A stretch of 64,000 bases of DNA from Tenacibaculum sp. M341 (GCF_004337695.1 NZ_SJXJ01000006.1:186001-250000), one strand, 5' to 3'; positions 17,780 through 26,771 are shown, counted from the first letter of the stretch. The notes: generated by a model not told the origin, from the sequence alone. Numbers and translations are program-made.

Positions 17780-20605
17780 ATGATGAAAAAATTATTATTG
17801 GCTGCGTTTACGTTGTTCGGTAGCTCATTAATGATTGCACAAACTACCATTACAGGTACGGTTAATGATGCATCACTTGGTGGGCCCCTTCCTGGAGCAA
17901 ATATTAAAGTTTCTAGGAAATTGGTAGGTACCACTACGGATTTTGATGGAAAATTTACATTGACAGTCACTGATACTCCCCCATTTGTGATAGAGATTTC
18001 TTCGCTAGGATATCAAACAGAAAAAGTAGAGATTACTAAAAACAATCAAGAAGTTACAGTTAGTCTTAAAGAAAATGCTACTGCCTTAGATGAAGTAGTA
18101 ATTTCAGCATCAAGAACTCCTGAAAGAATTATGGAGTCTCCAGTAACTATTGAACGATTTGATTCAAGAGCTATTAAAAATACTTCATCGCCTTCTTTCT
18201 ATGATGGTTTAGAAAATTTAAAAGGTGTAGACATTAATACAAGTAGTTTAACATTTAAATCTGTTAACACTCGTGGTTTTGCTTCTTTTGCAAATGAGCG
18301 TTTTGTTCAGTTAGTAGATGGAATGGATAACGCTTCTCCAGCATTAAACTTTGCTTTAGGTAACTTATTAGGATTATCTGAATTAGATGTGAAGAGTGTT
18401 GAGATTCTTCCGGGTGCTTCTTCTGCATTATATGGAGCAAATGCATTTAACGGTATTATGTTAATGACTAGTAAAAGTCCATTTGATGATCAAGGAATTA
18501 GTTTTGTATTCAAAACAGGTTTAACTAGCCAACAAGCTGCTGGTAATAATGAGTTTTACGACACTAGTATGAGAATGGCTTATGCTTTTGATGAAAAGTT
18601 TGCTGCTAAAGCAAGTTTATCTTTCTTAAAAGGTGAGGAATGGCATGCAACTGATTACAGAAACACAAATGGTGTAGGTAACGGATACAAGTCAGGAGAT
18701 AGAGAAAGCGATTTAGCCTATGATGGTGTGAACGTTTATGGTGATGAGGTTGTTACAAATATTAGAACTGCTTCTGGATTAGGTGTTATTCCAGATGTTA
18801 GAGTAAGTAGAACAGGATATAATGAAGTTGACTTAATGAGTAATGAAGCTAAGAGTGTAAAATTTGGAGGTTCATTACACTATCGTCCATTAGGAAATGA
18901 TAGAGTAGAAATTATTTGGAATTCTAAATTTGGTAGAGGTAATACTATTTACCAAGGACAAAACAGATATAATATTGCAAACTTCTTTATGCAACAACAT
19001 AAATTAGAAGTAAGAGGAAAAAGTTTCTTCGTAAGAGGTTACTATACTTTAGAAGATGCAGGAGACTCTTATGATACTCGTTTCGCTGCTATTAATATTA
19101 ACAGACAATGGAAGTCTGACGAAGATTGGTTTGGTGATTATATTCAAACTTTCGCAGGTATCGCATTATCAGGAAACCCATTAGGTCTTACAGAAGCTCA
19201 AATGCATGCACAAGCAAGAGCTGCTGCAGATACTGGTCGTTTAATTCCTGGTACTCCTGGATTTCAAGCTGCTTTTGATAGAGTTACTTCAGATCCTGAT
19301 TTAAGTAGAGGAGCAAGATTTAGAGATGAAACTGGTTTATATCATGTAGATGCAAACTTAAACTTACGTGATTATATCGATTGGGCAGAAGTTCAATTTG
19401 GAGGTTCTTTCCGTCAATACCAATTAAATTCATTCGGAACAATCTATACAGATGCTGATGGAGGAATTGATTATGATGAATATGGTTTATATTCTCAAAT
19501 TCAAAAGAAAATGATGGATGATAGATTAAAGTTTACAGGATCTATCCGTTACGATAAAGCAAGAAACTTTGATGGAAACTTTTCTCCGAGAGTATCTTTA
19601 GCGTATGCAGCTGGTGAAAGTAAAAACCATAACTTTAGAGTTTCTTACCAAACAGGATTTAGAAATCCAACTACTCAAGATCAGTACATCGGTTTAAATA
19701 CTGGTGCAGGATTTTTAGTTGGTACTGCTGAAGATAACTTAGATAGATTTTCTGCTGATGTAAATGGATTTACATTTACAGGTAGAGATGCATTTACAAA
19801 TTCTTTTACTGTAAATTCATTAACAGCTTTTAGTGAAGCAGTTACTAATTCTATTGCAGGTGGATTATCTCCTCAAGATGCTGCTGTAGCTAATTATGGA
19901 ATATTAGAGAAATCTGATTTTGATTTAGTAAAGCCAGAAAAAGTAACTTCTTTTGAGGTTGGATATCGTGGTGCTTTACCAGTAGGGGAGAATAAATTAG
20001 GTGTTGATTTTAGTGCTTACTACAACGATTATGAAGATTTCATCGCTATTAAGAACATTGCTGTTCCTTTATATGGTACTGCTGGTGCAGCAATTACTAC
20101 TACTGAAGGGCAACAAGCTTTAGCGGCAATTACTAATGAAGATTTTGCTCCTGTAGGGTTTAGAACAAATTCTGAAGCAGATATTAGTTCATACGGTATT
20201 GGTTTAGGTTTGAATACAAAAATATTTAATGGATTTAATGTTGGTTTAAACTATACATGGTCTAAGTTTGATTTCGATCAATCTTCTGATCCTGATTTTG
20301 AAGCTGCATTCAACACTCCAGAACATAAAATTAAACTTCAGTTAGGTAAAACAGATTTATTCAAAAACTTCGGATTTAATGTAAGTGGTAGATGGCAAAC
20401 TGATTATTACTGGCAATCTAGTTTCTTAGAAGGGCAAGTTGATGCTCGTACTGTAATTGATGCTCAAATCAATTATAAAATTCCTAAGTGGAAGTCAGTT
20501 GTAAAGTTAGGTGGTGCAAACTTAACAGGTCAAGAGTACTTTAGTGCACCAGGTATTGGAGCAATCGGTTCTCAGTATTTTATTTCTTGGACTATTAACA
20601 ATTAA
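17780..20605 (+). CDS. TonB-dependent outer-membrane receptor
   Basis: A 941-residue outer-membrane receptor. It has a signal peptide (MMKKLLLAAFTLFGSSLMIAQ) and a carboxypeptidase-like regulatory beta-sandwich at about 22-105 (TITGTVNDASLGGPLPGANIKVSRKLVGTTTDFDGKFTL). The plug domain then follows, with LDEVVISASRTPERIMESP and VKSVEILPGASSALYGANAFNG. The remainder is a 22-strand-type barrel ending in an aromatic-rich strand (SQYFISWTINN). The next gene, 4 nt downstream, encodes a surface lipoprotein with SGNH hydrolase motifs, so the pair may import products of that enzyme. No SusD is present. Substrate cannot be read from sequence; a lipid- or ester-derived ligand is a guess from the partner. 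Confidence 0.93.
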   Translation: MMKKLLLAAFTLFGSSLMIAQTTITGTVNDASLGGPLPGANIKVSRKLVGTTTDFDGKFTLTVTDTPPFVIEISSLGYQTEKVEITKNNQEVTVSLKENATALDEVVISASRTPERIMESPVTIERFDSRAIKNTSSPSFYDGLENLKGVDINTSSLTFKSVNTRGFASFANERFVQLVDGMDNASPALNFALGNLLGLSELDVKSVEILPGASSALYGANAFNGIMLMTSKSPFDDQGISFVFKTGLTSQQAAGNNEFYDTSMRMAYAFDEKFAAKASLSFLKGEEWHATDYRNTNGVGNGYKSGDRESDLAYDGVNVYGDEVVTNIRTASGLGVIPDVRVSRTGYNEVDLMSNEAKSVKFGGSLHYRPLGNDRVEIIWNSKFGRGNTIYQGQNRYNIANFFMQQHKLEVRGKSFFVRGYYTLEDAGDSYDTRFAAININRQWKSDEDWFGDYIQTFAGIALSGNPLGLTEAQMHAQARAAADTGRLIPGTPGFQAAFDRVTSDPDLSRGARFRDETGLYHVDANLNLRDYIDWAEVQFGGSFRQYQLNSFGTIYTDADGGIDYDEYGLYSQIQKKMMDDRLKFTGSIRYDKARNFDGNFSPRVSLAYAAGESKNHNFRVSYQTGFRNPTTQDQYIGLNTGAGFLVGTAEDNLDRFSADVNGFTFTGRDAFTNSFTVNSLTAFSEAVTNSIAGGLSPQDAAVANYGILEKSDFDLVKPEKVTSFEVGYRGALPVGENKLGVDFSAYYNDYEDFIAIKNIAVPLYGTAGAAITTTEGQQALAAITNEDFAPVGFRTNSEADISSYGIGLGLNTKIFNGFNVGLNYTWSKFDFDQSSDPDFEAAFNTPEHKIKLQLGKTDLFKNFGFNVSGRWQTDYYWQSSFLEGQVDARTVIDAQINYKIPKWKSVVKLGGANLTGQEYFSAPGIGAIGSQYFISWTINN

Positions 20606-20609
20606 AAAG

Positions 20610-22295
20610 ATGAAAAAAATGAAATTTAAATATAGTTGGTTGCCTTTTGTTTTATTAGGTTTAACTGCATGTGATGTGAATAATGATTTGGATCCTATAG
20701 TTGATCCGGTAGTTGAGGTTGAAACTGTACCATTAAATGTAAATGGATTAGATTTCTCTAATTATGTATCTGTTGGAGCTTCTTTTACAGCTGGTTTTAC
20801 AGATAGTGCACTTTTTATTGCAGGACAAGAAGATTCTTTTCCAAATACTTTAGCTAAAAAGTTCGCTATGGCTAATGGAGGTACTTTTGTGCAGCCATTA
20901 ATGAGCGACAATGTTGGAGGTATTTTAGTTGGTGGAACAGTAGCTCAAGGACCAAGATTGTTTTTTGATGGAACAGGTCCTGCTTCTTTAGGTACATTAG
21001 GAGCTACACCTTCAACAGAAACATTAATGCCAGTGGCTGGACCAATAAATAATTTTGGTATTCCAGGAGCAAAAAGTTTTCATTTTGTGGCTTCAGGATA
21101 CGGTGCTGCTGCAGCTTTACCTAATGCGAATCCTTATTTCGTAAGAATCGCTTCAAGTCCAACCGCTACTGTTGTTGGAGATGCTGTTGCAACAAATCCT
21201 ACTTTCTTTACTTTATCTGAAGTAGGAGGTAATGATGTTTTAGGTTATGCTTTAGCAGGGGCTTCAGGTGTTGACCAAGATGCAGCAGGTAATTTAGATC
21301 CTTCAACTTATGGATCAAATGATATGACAAATGCAGATGTTTTTGCAAATGTATTTTCTAATATCGTAGATGCAATGACTGTAGGAGGTGCTAAAGGAGT
21401 TGTAACTAATGTACCATATGTAGAGTCATTAGCACATTTTACTACTGTACCTTACAACCCATTAGATCCTACTGCTGATACAGATGCAGGAACTCAATTA
21501 GCAGGTCAAATTCCATTATTGAATAATGTTTTTGGTGCTATTAATCAAGTGTATACTGGCGCAGGTCAGCCAGAAAGATCTATAATTTTTGCTGATGATG
21601 CTACAAATCCATTAGTGATTTTTGATGAAGATGCTACAGATTTAACAATGGCTATTACAGCAAGCTTATCTGCGTCTCCAACGTTTATTCCTTTTGTTGA
21701 GTCTTTAGGTTTACCAGCTGCTGCTGCTCCATTAGTAGCTCAGTTATTAGGACAACAATATGGTAAAGCAAGATCGGCTACAGAAGATGACTTATTTGTG
21801 TTAACAAGTAGTTCTGTTATTGGAACAGTTAATAATACCCACGCTGCTGGTTTAATAGCTACAAGTGGTGGGCTTTTACCTGCAACTTTAGCAGGACAGT
21901 TTTCTGCAGAAGGAATTACACTTCCTTTAGGTGATCAGTGGGTATTAACTCCACAGGAGCAAGAAGCAATTAAAGAAGTTACTGACAAATATAATGTAAC
22001 AATTAAAGCTGTTGCAGATGCTAAAGGTTTAGCATTTGTAGATTTTAATGCATTATTACAATCTGCTGCAACAACTGGTTTACAATTTGATCAGTTTGTA
22101 TTAAATACAAGTTTAGTTACTGGAGGTTTAATTAGTTTAGACGGAGTGCATTTAACTGGTAGAGGTTATGCATTGTTAGCTAATAAATTCTTAGAGTCTA
22201 TTGATAAAGCTTACGGAAGTAACTTTACTAGTGCAACTAATGGTTTAGCAAATGCATTAGACTATCCAACAAACTATTCACCAACGTTACAATAA
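20610..22295 (+). CDS. SGNH/GDSL-hydrolase-like surface lipoprotein
   Basis: The 561-residue lipoprotein starts at the ATG at 20610 (MKKMKFKYSWLPFVLLGLTAC, Cys21). A longer frame from 20544 would run through the end of the TonB receptor and bury the signal peptide, so it is rejected. SGNH blocks are recognisable: YVSVGASFTAGF (block I, with Ser in GAS rather than GDS), NNFGIPGAKS (block II Gly), SEVGGNDVLGY (block III GGND) and LDGVHLTGRGYALLANKF (block V D-x-x-H). The enzyme should cleave esters at the cell surface. Ala/Gly-rich spacing between blocks makes it longer than typical GDSL enzymes (200-350 residues). It is cotranscribed with the upstream receptor and closed by a terminator at 22334. 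Confidence 0.82.
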   Translation: MKKMKFKYSWLPFVLLGLTACDVNNDLDPIVDPVVEVETVPLNVNGLDFSNYVSVGASFTAGFTDSALFIAGQEDSFPNTLAKKFAMANGGTFVQPLMSDNVGGILVGGTVAQGPRLFFDGTGPASLGTLGATPSTETLMPVAGPINNFGIPGAKSFHFVASGYGAAAALPNANPYFVRIASSPTATVVGDAVATNPTFFTLSEVGGNDVLGYALAGASGVDQDAAGNLDPSTYGSNDMTNADVFANVFSNIVDAMTVGGAKGVVTNVPYVESLAHFTTVPYNPLDPTADTDAGTQLAGQIPLLNNVFGAINQVYTGAGQPERSIIFADDATNPLVIFDEDATDLTMAITASLSASPTFIPFVESLGLPAAAAPLVAQLLGQQYGKARSATEDDLFVLTSSSVIGTVNNTHAAGLIATSGGLLPATLAGQFSAEGITLPLGDQWVLTPQEQEAIKEVTDKYNVTIKAVADAKGLAFVDFNALLQSAATTGLQFDQFVLNTSLVTGGLISLDGVHLTGRGYALLANKFLESIDKAYGSNFTSATNGLANALDYPTNYSPTLQ

Positions 22296-22333
22296 TGCTC
22301 TTTAAGTATTATCTATTTTAATCAAGTGAAAAT

Positions 22334-22365
22334 GAAAGCTGCCTATTTAGGCAGCTTTCTTATTT
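22334..22365 (+). terminator. Terminator after the receptor-lipoprotein operon
   Basis: GAAAGCTGCC and GGCAGCTTTC form a 10-bp stem with a short loop, followed by a T-rich stretch. Confidence 0.85.
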
Positions 22366-22459
22366 ATAAAAATGTTTTAGTTATTGTTAAAGCAAGTCTT
22401 TTTTAGGAAAGAAGAAATTTGCTTCATTAGCTTTTTTAAGGTGTTTTTAAGTAGTGAAA

Positions 22460-23020
22460 TTACTTTTGAGCAACTTTCTCTAGCTCCATGTACCAATTCT
22501 CTCCAAATCGTCTAATAAGAGCTTCTTTTAAAAATTTATAAACTGGTACCTGTAATTCTTTTCCTAAAGAACAAGCATCGTCACAAATATCCCATTTATG
22601 GTAATTCACAGCAGCAAATTCAGAGTAATCTTTTACTCTTACTGGATATAAATGACATGAAATAGGTTTTTTCCAGTCAATAATATTTTTGTTGTAAGCT
22701 TCTTCAATACCACACAAAGCAGTTCCTTTATCATCAAAAGTAACATAGGCGCATTCTGCATGATTTACCAAAGGGGTTTCTAATTCTCCAAAATCACTTG
22801 TTATTGAAGTCCCTTGTTCTTCAATAGCTTCAATCCCTTCTTTGCGTAAAAAAGGTTTTACTTTTGGGTAAATTTCTTTTAAAATTTTAACCTCTTCCTC
22901 ATCAAGTGGAGCTCCAGCTTCACCCTGAACACAACAGGTTCCTTTGCATGCCGATAAATTGCAAACAAATTCCTTTTCTATAATATCTTCTGAAACGATT
23001 GTTTTTCCTAATTGAAACAT
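22460..23020 (-). CDS. DUF3109 family Cys-rich protein
   Basis: A 186-residue soluble protein with a clustered Cys pattern: FVCNLSACKGTCCVQGEAGAP at about 18-38, then CAYVTF, ALCGIEEAY, ISCHLYPVRV and WDICDDACSLG. This is the DUF3109 signature, related in spacing to the YkgJ-type Fe-S or zinc cluster proteins. Metal binding is expected from the cysteines but function is unknown. The -7 box TATTTTTG ends 4 nt before the ATG, suggesting a leaderless message. It diverges from marC. Confidence 0.88.
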   Translation of the reverse strand: MFQLGKTIVSEDIIEKEFVCNLSACKGTCCVQGEAGAPLDEEEVKILKEIYPKVKPFLRKEGIEAIEEQGTSITSDFGELETPLVNHAECAYVTFDDKGTALCGIEEAYNKNIIDWKKPISCHLYPVRVKDYSEFAAVNYHKWDICDDACSLGKELQVPVYKFLKEALIRRFGENWYMELEKVAQK

Positions 23021-23032
23021 GGGACAAAAATA
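23021..23032 (-). promoter_or_regulatory. -7 box TATTTTTG four bases before the DUF3109 ATG
   Basis: On the minus strand the sequence reads TATTTTTG-TCCC-ATG. It shares the exact spacing seen at panD, the TPR gene and glyS. Confidence 0.45.
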
Positions 23033-23066
23033 AAGTTATTTTTAGTACATTTAATTGAATTAAGTG

Positions 23067-23074
23067 TACTTTTG
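23067..23074 (+). promoter_or_regulatory. -7 box TACTTTTG of marC
   Basis: TACTTTTG matches TAnnTTTG and lies 39 nt before the marC ATG at 23114. No TTG is found at the correct -33 spacing, so the assignment is moderate. Confidence 0.45.
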
Positions 23075-23113
23075 ATTTAAAGCAATTAATATTTAAAATT
23101 AAACTAAATAGAG

Positions 23114-23698
23114 ATGAGCGAAAATTTAAATGAAATTTTTACCGTATTTATGGTTTTGTTTGCGGTAATAGATATTGTAGGTAATATACCTATTATCATT
23201 GATTTACGAAATAAGGTGGGGCATATTCAATCTGAAAAGGCTTCTATTATTGCAGGAATTATTATGATTGTGTTTCTGTTTGTTGGTGAATCGTTATTAG
23301 GTTTTTTAGGAGTAACTGTTCACTCTTTTGCCGTGGCAGGTTCTTTTATCTTGTTTTTTATTGCTCTTGAAATGATTTTAGGAATTACTCTTTACAAAGA
23401 AGATGATGACGATGCGTTAAATGCTTCGGTTTTTCCTATTGCTTTCCCTTTAATTGCTGGTCCTGGTAGTTTAACTACTTTATTATCGTTAAAAGCAGAG
23501 TACAGTTGGGAGAATATCTTAGTAGCTATTTTGCTAAATGTACTTTTAATTTATGTTGTTTTGAAAACATCTAGTCGAATAGAGAAGATGATTGGACCTA
23601 ACGGTATTAAAATAATTAGAAAGATTTTTGGGGTGATTTTATTAGCTATTGCAGTTAAAATTTTCGCAAGTAACTTACCGCAATTATTGCCTAAATAA
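23114..23698 (+). CDS. MarC family integral membrane protein
   Basis: A 194-residue inner-membrane protein with about six TM helices. It begins LNEIFTVFMVLFAVIDIVGNIPIIIDLRNKVG, the MarC/UPF0056 N-terminal signature, and contains the FPIAFPLIAGPGSLTTLLSL block that is the most conserved part of the family (PxxxPxxxGPG). The MarC family has no established transport substrate. Its last base overlaps the first base of the next ORF (a TAATG junction), so the two genes are translationally coupled. Confidence 0.9.
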   Translation: MSENLNEIFTVFMVLFAVIDIVGNIPIIIDLRNKVGHIQSEKASIIAGIIMIVFLFVGESLLGFLGVTVHSFAVAGSFILFFIALEMILGITLYKEDDDDALNASVFPIAFPLIAGPGSLTTLLSLKAEYSWENILVAILLNVLLIYVVLKTSSRIEKMIGPNGIKIIRKIFGVILLAIAVKIFASNLPQLLPK

Positions 23699-24303
23699 TG
23701 TTTGATGTTTTAATCATTGGAGGTGGTGTTGCAGGTATGCAGTGTGCCTTAGTTTTAGGTTCTGCGGAACACAAAGCGTATGCAGAAGGAAAAAAAATAG
23801 GAATAATCTTACATCAAAGATCGTCACATTTACAAAACGCATTATTTAATAATGTTTTAGGTTTGCCCAAAGGAACGTTAGGTAGTGATATTTTAGATGA
23901 AGGCAAAGACCAATTAAAAGAATTGTACCCTCATGTAACGCAAATTGAAAAAGAGAAAGTAGAAGCTGTTTTAGATAATGATACAGGGTATAAGGTAATA
24001 ACTAACAAGGAAGAATACAGCGCAAAAATGGTGGTGGTTGCTTTAAACTATGCCAAACCATTTGAAATTGTTGGTTTAGAAAGATATGTTGAAAGACATT
24101 CTAGAGCTAACCCAATGAAAGATAGAATTCAACTAAGAAATTTTAATCATTTAATTAAAGATGGATTGTATGTTTGTGGAACCATCGCTGGCTGGAGAAG
24201 TCAATTTGCAATAGCAGCCGGTAGTGGAGCTTCTGTAGCTACTGATATTTTGACTTTATGGAACGATAATATATCTACAAAAGTTCACGATAAAATTTCC
24301 TAA
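23698..24303 (+). CDS. Short FAD-binding oxidoreductase (thioredoxin-reductase-like)
   Basis: A 201-residue flavoprotein with the N-terminal dinucleotide fold LIIGGGVAGMQCALVLG (GxGxxG type). Near the C-terminus is DGLYVCGTIAGWRSQFAIAAGSGASVATDIL, matching the FAD-contacting GD...A..G.G block of thioredoxin reductases. It is about 100 residues shorter than thioredoxin reductase: it lacks the inserted NAD(P)H domain and the CxxC redox pair. It may be a single-domain FAD protein needing another electron donor, or may have lost activity. It is coupled to marC and followed by a strong terminator. Confidence 0.75.
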   Translation: MFDVLIIGGGVAGMQCALVLGSAEHKAYAEGKKIGIILHQRSSHLQNALFNNVLGLPKGTLGSDILDEGKDQLKELYPHVTQIEKEKVEAVLDNDTGYKVITNKEEYSAKMVVVALNYAKPFEIVGLERYVERHSRANPMKDRIQLRNFNHLIKDGLYVCGTIAGWRSQFAIAAGSGASVATDILTLWNDNISTKVHDKIS

Positions 24304-24324
24304 ATAAAATAGAATTATAGCATA

Positions 24325-24361
24325 AAAAAACGCCTTTTGTAATAAAAGGCGTTTTTCTTTT
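24325..24361 (+). terminator. Terminator after marC operon
   Basis: AAAAACGCCTTTT pairs with AAAAGGCGTTTTT around a short loop; the flanks are A-rich and T-rich, so it may also act for the convergent gene that ends at 24387. Confidence 0.88.
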
Positions 24362-24386
24362 TAATAATGGGGATTTGTTCTGTCAA

Positions 24387-24722
24387 TTACGACTTCTTAA
24401 CGATTTTTAAAGGCATTTTATATATTCTTCCTTTAACAACAGCTTTTGTAGAGATGTGCTTGTAATTTAAATGACTCTTTACATATGATTCTACATTAGT
24501 GTTATTAGAGTCTACATTTACGATAATAAGCTCTCCTCTATTATTGATTACAAACTCAACTGTTCCAGTTAAATTCTGATCTAAATCAAATTCAATATCT
24601 CCTAATAACTGAACGATTTCAGCTCTTAATTCAGATTTTGTTTCTTTTACAGGTTTTACATCATTAGCAAATGCGTTAAAACTAAATAATGTTGCGATTA
24701 AAATTACTGTAAGCTTTTTCAT
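24387..24722 (-). CDS. Small secreted protein of unknown function
   Basis: A 111-residue periplasmic protein with a Sec signal peptide MKKLTVILIATLFSFNAFANDV (cleavage after AFA). The mature part (ELRAEIVQLLGDIEFDLDQNLTGTVEFVINNRGELIIVNVDSNNTNVESYVKSHLNYKHI) has the beta-strand and helix pattern of a small TonB-C-like or POTRA-like domain, with a typical NxxGxLxxVxV strand. It stands alone with a consensus promoter at 24770-24799 and a shared terminator. Such proteins are common and abundant in flavobacteria. Function is unknown. Confidence 0.7.
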   Translation of the reverse strand: MKKLTVILIATLFSFNAFANDVKPVKETKSELRAEIVQLLGDIEFDLDQNLTGTVEFVINNRGELIIVNVDSNNTNVESYVKSHLNYKHISTKAVVKGRIYKMPLKIVKKS

Positions 24723-24769
24723 GATTATGTGTTTTTTCGGGTTTCTATTTTTTATTAAAATTTCTGATT

Positions 24770-24799
24770 CAAAAGTACCTCAGCATTCTAAAAAAACAA
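24770..24799 (-). promoter_or_regulatory. Consensus promoter TTG-N19-TACTTTTG
   Basis: On the minus strand a -33 TTG (24799-24797) and a -7 TACTTTTG (24777-24770) are 19 nt apart. The leader to the ATG at 24722 is about 40 nt. This is one of the clearest sigma-A promoters in the window. Confidence 0.7.
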
Positions 24800-25012
24800 C
24801 TTTTTTATTGTTAACAAAATGTGTTTTTTGAACCCTTTTTTATAGTCTTTTCTTGTTTCTTAACGTTAACTTTACATTGAATAATTATTAGTTTTTTTAG
24901 TTTTTTAATAGTTTATTTTTAATAAAAACAAGTAATTTGATGGTTTTGATTGAGGTTTTTATAATTTTTTAAGATGTAAAATTTAATTTGTTAAGTTAAT
25001 TTTGCGTTTATA
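24800..25012. other. Gene-free AT-rich spacer
   Basis: No ORF or strong repeat was seen. A plus-strand -7-like TAATTTTG at 24997-25004 lies immediately before the 25013 hairpin. The rest is very AT-rich with nothing recognisable. Confidence 0.5.
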
Positions 25013-25043
25013 AAGCTAAAAAAGAAGATGTCTTTTTTAGCTT
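25013..25043. terminator. Hairpin after the LytTR regulator gene
   Basis: AAGCTAAAAAAGA and TCTTTTTTAGCTT form a perfect 13-bp stem with a 5-nt loop, 15 nt after the minus-strand regulator's stop codon. It is A/T-rich but well placed as terminator of the two-component operon. Confidence 0.65.
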
Positions 25044-25058
25044 GTATAAGAGAAAAAA

Positions 25059-25736
25059 CTATCTAAAAACTTTAAAAAAATCAGATTTATAAGTTCGTCC
25101 AATTGGAATTCTTTTTTTTGAAATATAAATTTCGTTTCCAGCTATTTTTTCAATGTAATTGGTGTTAACTATATATGATTTGTGTATGTGAAAGAAATGA
25201 TGTGGAAGTTTTTCTTTCCAAGCTTTTAAAGTATCAATTATAATGTACTTTTTTTCTTTGCTAACAAAGGTTAAGTAGTTTCTATCTGATTCTATATATA
25301 AAATGTCATCAACAAATAACTTATGTAGTGCTTTATCAATATTTAAAAAAACATATTTATCCTCTGTAGAAGTTTCTTTAATAGTTGTTAGTTTCTTTAT
25401 TTTTCTGATCGATTTTAAAAACCTATCAAAAGAAAAAGGTTTAACTAAATAATCAACAATCGTTTCTAGTTCAAAACTATCAAGAGCGTAATTAGGATAA
25501 GCAGTGGTAATAATTATATATGGTGGGTTTTGAATAGTTTTTATAAAATCAATACCAACAATGTCGGGTAAATTAATGTCGAGAAAAAGAAAATCAACGG
25601 TATTGTTTTTTAAGAAAGCATTGGCTTCTGTAGCTGTTTGAAAAGCTCCAATTAATTTAATATCGGGAATTTTTTGCAGAAAATTTTTCAAAATATTCTG
25701 AGCAGGTATTTCATCTTCAATTATAATGCAATTCAT
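25059..25736 (-). CDS. LytTR-family response regulator
   Basis: A 225-residue regulator. The N-terminal receiver domain has the acidic pocket IIIEDE (residues 4-9), the phospho-acceptor Asp53 in FLFLDINLPD, the Thr in ITTAYP and the Lys in DYLVKPF. The C-terminal LytTR DNA-binding domain spans about 125-225 (ILYIESDRNYLTFV, FFHIHKSYIVNTNYIEKI, KRIPIGRTYKSDFF). It overlaps the upstream sensor kinase by 4 bp (ATGA), giving a classical LytS-LytR operon. Direct and inverted repeats between this operon and the divergent gene at 26895 (26772-26846) are candidate binding sites. Confidence 0.95.
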   Translation of the reverse strand: MNCIIIEDEIPAQNILKNFLQKIPDIKLIGAFQTATEANAFLKNNTVDFLFLDINLPDIVGIDFIKTIQNPPYIIITTAYPNYALDSFELETIVDYLVKPFSFDRFLKSIRKIKKLTTIKETSTEDKYVFLNIDKALHKLFVDDILYIESDRNYLTFVSKEKKYIIIDTLKAWKEKLPHHFFHIHKSYIVNTNYIEKIAGNEIYISKKRIPIGRTYKSDFFKVFR

Positions 25737-26707
25737 GATAAGACTAATTTTAGCTGAACTTTAAAACGATCGATCTTTTTTTCTATGTTTAAACTGTACT
25801 TATTTTTATAAAGTAAATTCAATCTCTTTTTTAAGTTATCAATTCCAATTGCACTTTTATTGTTGTTTTCGTCTTTCTGATTAAAGCTGTTTTCGCAAAA
25901 GCATTCTAATTTGTGTTCAGTAAGTTGAATTTTTATATTAATAGTGCTATGTATAGTACTATGTTTAAAAGCATTTTCAATAATAGTAATAAGTAACAAT
26001 GGAGCAATTTGATGATTGTTTATGTTGATTACCTTATCATATATAACAGTTTTAATACCTTGAGTTCTTATTTTTTGAAAATCAATATAATTGTCAATAT
26101 ATTGAATCTCTTTATCTAACGGAATGTAATTTGCATTGCTTTCATAAAGCACATGCTTTAAGTTTTTAGAGAGTTTTAATATTAAAGAAGGAGTTTCTTC
26201 TGGTTTTTCAAAAGAGTACGAATAAATAGTGTTTAAGTTATTAAAAAGTACATGTGGGTTTATTTGTGATTTCAAAAACTTAAGTTCCATTGCTATTCTT
26301 TCTTTTTCTTTTTCTTGAATTTCCTTTTCCTTATCTAAATATTTAAAAAGTAACCATACAAATGAAAAGAAAATAAGAGGAACTATGGTCTGCCATAAAT
26401 AATCACTTAAGCACTTCATAAATGTACATCCGCACTTTGTAAATACATTACAATATAGTTGTGTAGCCAAAAAGGAAATTAGAATGAATAGAACGGTGTA
26501 AATCACATAGCTTTTCTTTTTTACAAAATAAGGAAGTAGTATAAAGTTATTTAAATATACAATGCTAAAGAGAATTGATAAGTATTGTAAAAAAGGATTT
26601 TCTGACCAATAATATTCTGAAAATACAAATAATGAAATAAATATAAATAAGGTCCAAAATAAAAGATGAACCAGTATTTGTGATATGTGTTTTTTGATCC
26701 TGTTCAT
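25733..26707 (-). CDS. LytS-type sensor histidine kinase
   Basis: A 324-residue membrane kinase. Four TM segments lie in the first 140 residues (ILVHLLFWTLFIFISLFVF, YLSILFSIVYLNNFILLPYFV, YVIYTVLFILISFLATQLY, IVPLIFFSFVWLLFKYL). A short coiled coil follows, then the His_kinase domain with the phospho-accepting His in LKSQINPHVLFNNLNTIYSYS, and a GHKL-type ATPase region (LLITIIENAFKHS, N-box; GIDNLKKRLNLLY, G-box). The ATG at 26707 is preferred, because the upstream frame to 26809 runs through the 26772 inverted repeat and adds an odd hydrophobic extension. Overlaps its response regulator by 4 bp. The signal sensed is unknown. Confidence 0.92.
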   Translation of the reverse strand: MNRIKKHISQILVHLLFWTLFIFISLFVFSEYYWSENPFLQYLSILFSIVYLNNFILLPYFVKKKSYVIYTVLFILISFLATQLYCNVFTKCGCTFMKCLSDYLWQTIVPLIFFSFVWLLFKYLDKEKEIQEKEKERIAMELKFLKSQINPHVLFNNLNTIYSYSFEKPEETPSLILKLSKNLKHVLYESNANYIPLDKEIQYIDNYIDFQKIRTQGIKTVIYDKVININNHQIAPLLLITIIENAFKHSTIHSTINIKIQLTEHKLECFCENSFNQKDENNNKSAIGIDNLKKRLNLLYKNKYSLNIEKKIDRFKVQLKLVLS

Positions 26708-26771
26708 TGTGGTTATGAAAATACAGATTATACCATCTACAATCAAAAAATAAGGATATAATACATAAATG

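Noticed and set aside
20544-20609. Upstream extension of the SGNH lipoprotein overlapping the TonB receptor
   Set aside because: It would hide the lipoprotein signal peptide that begins at the ATG at 20610.
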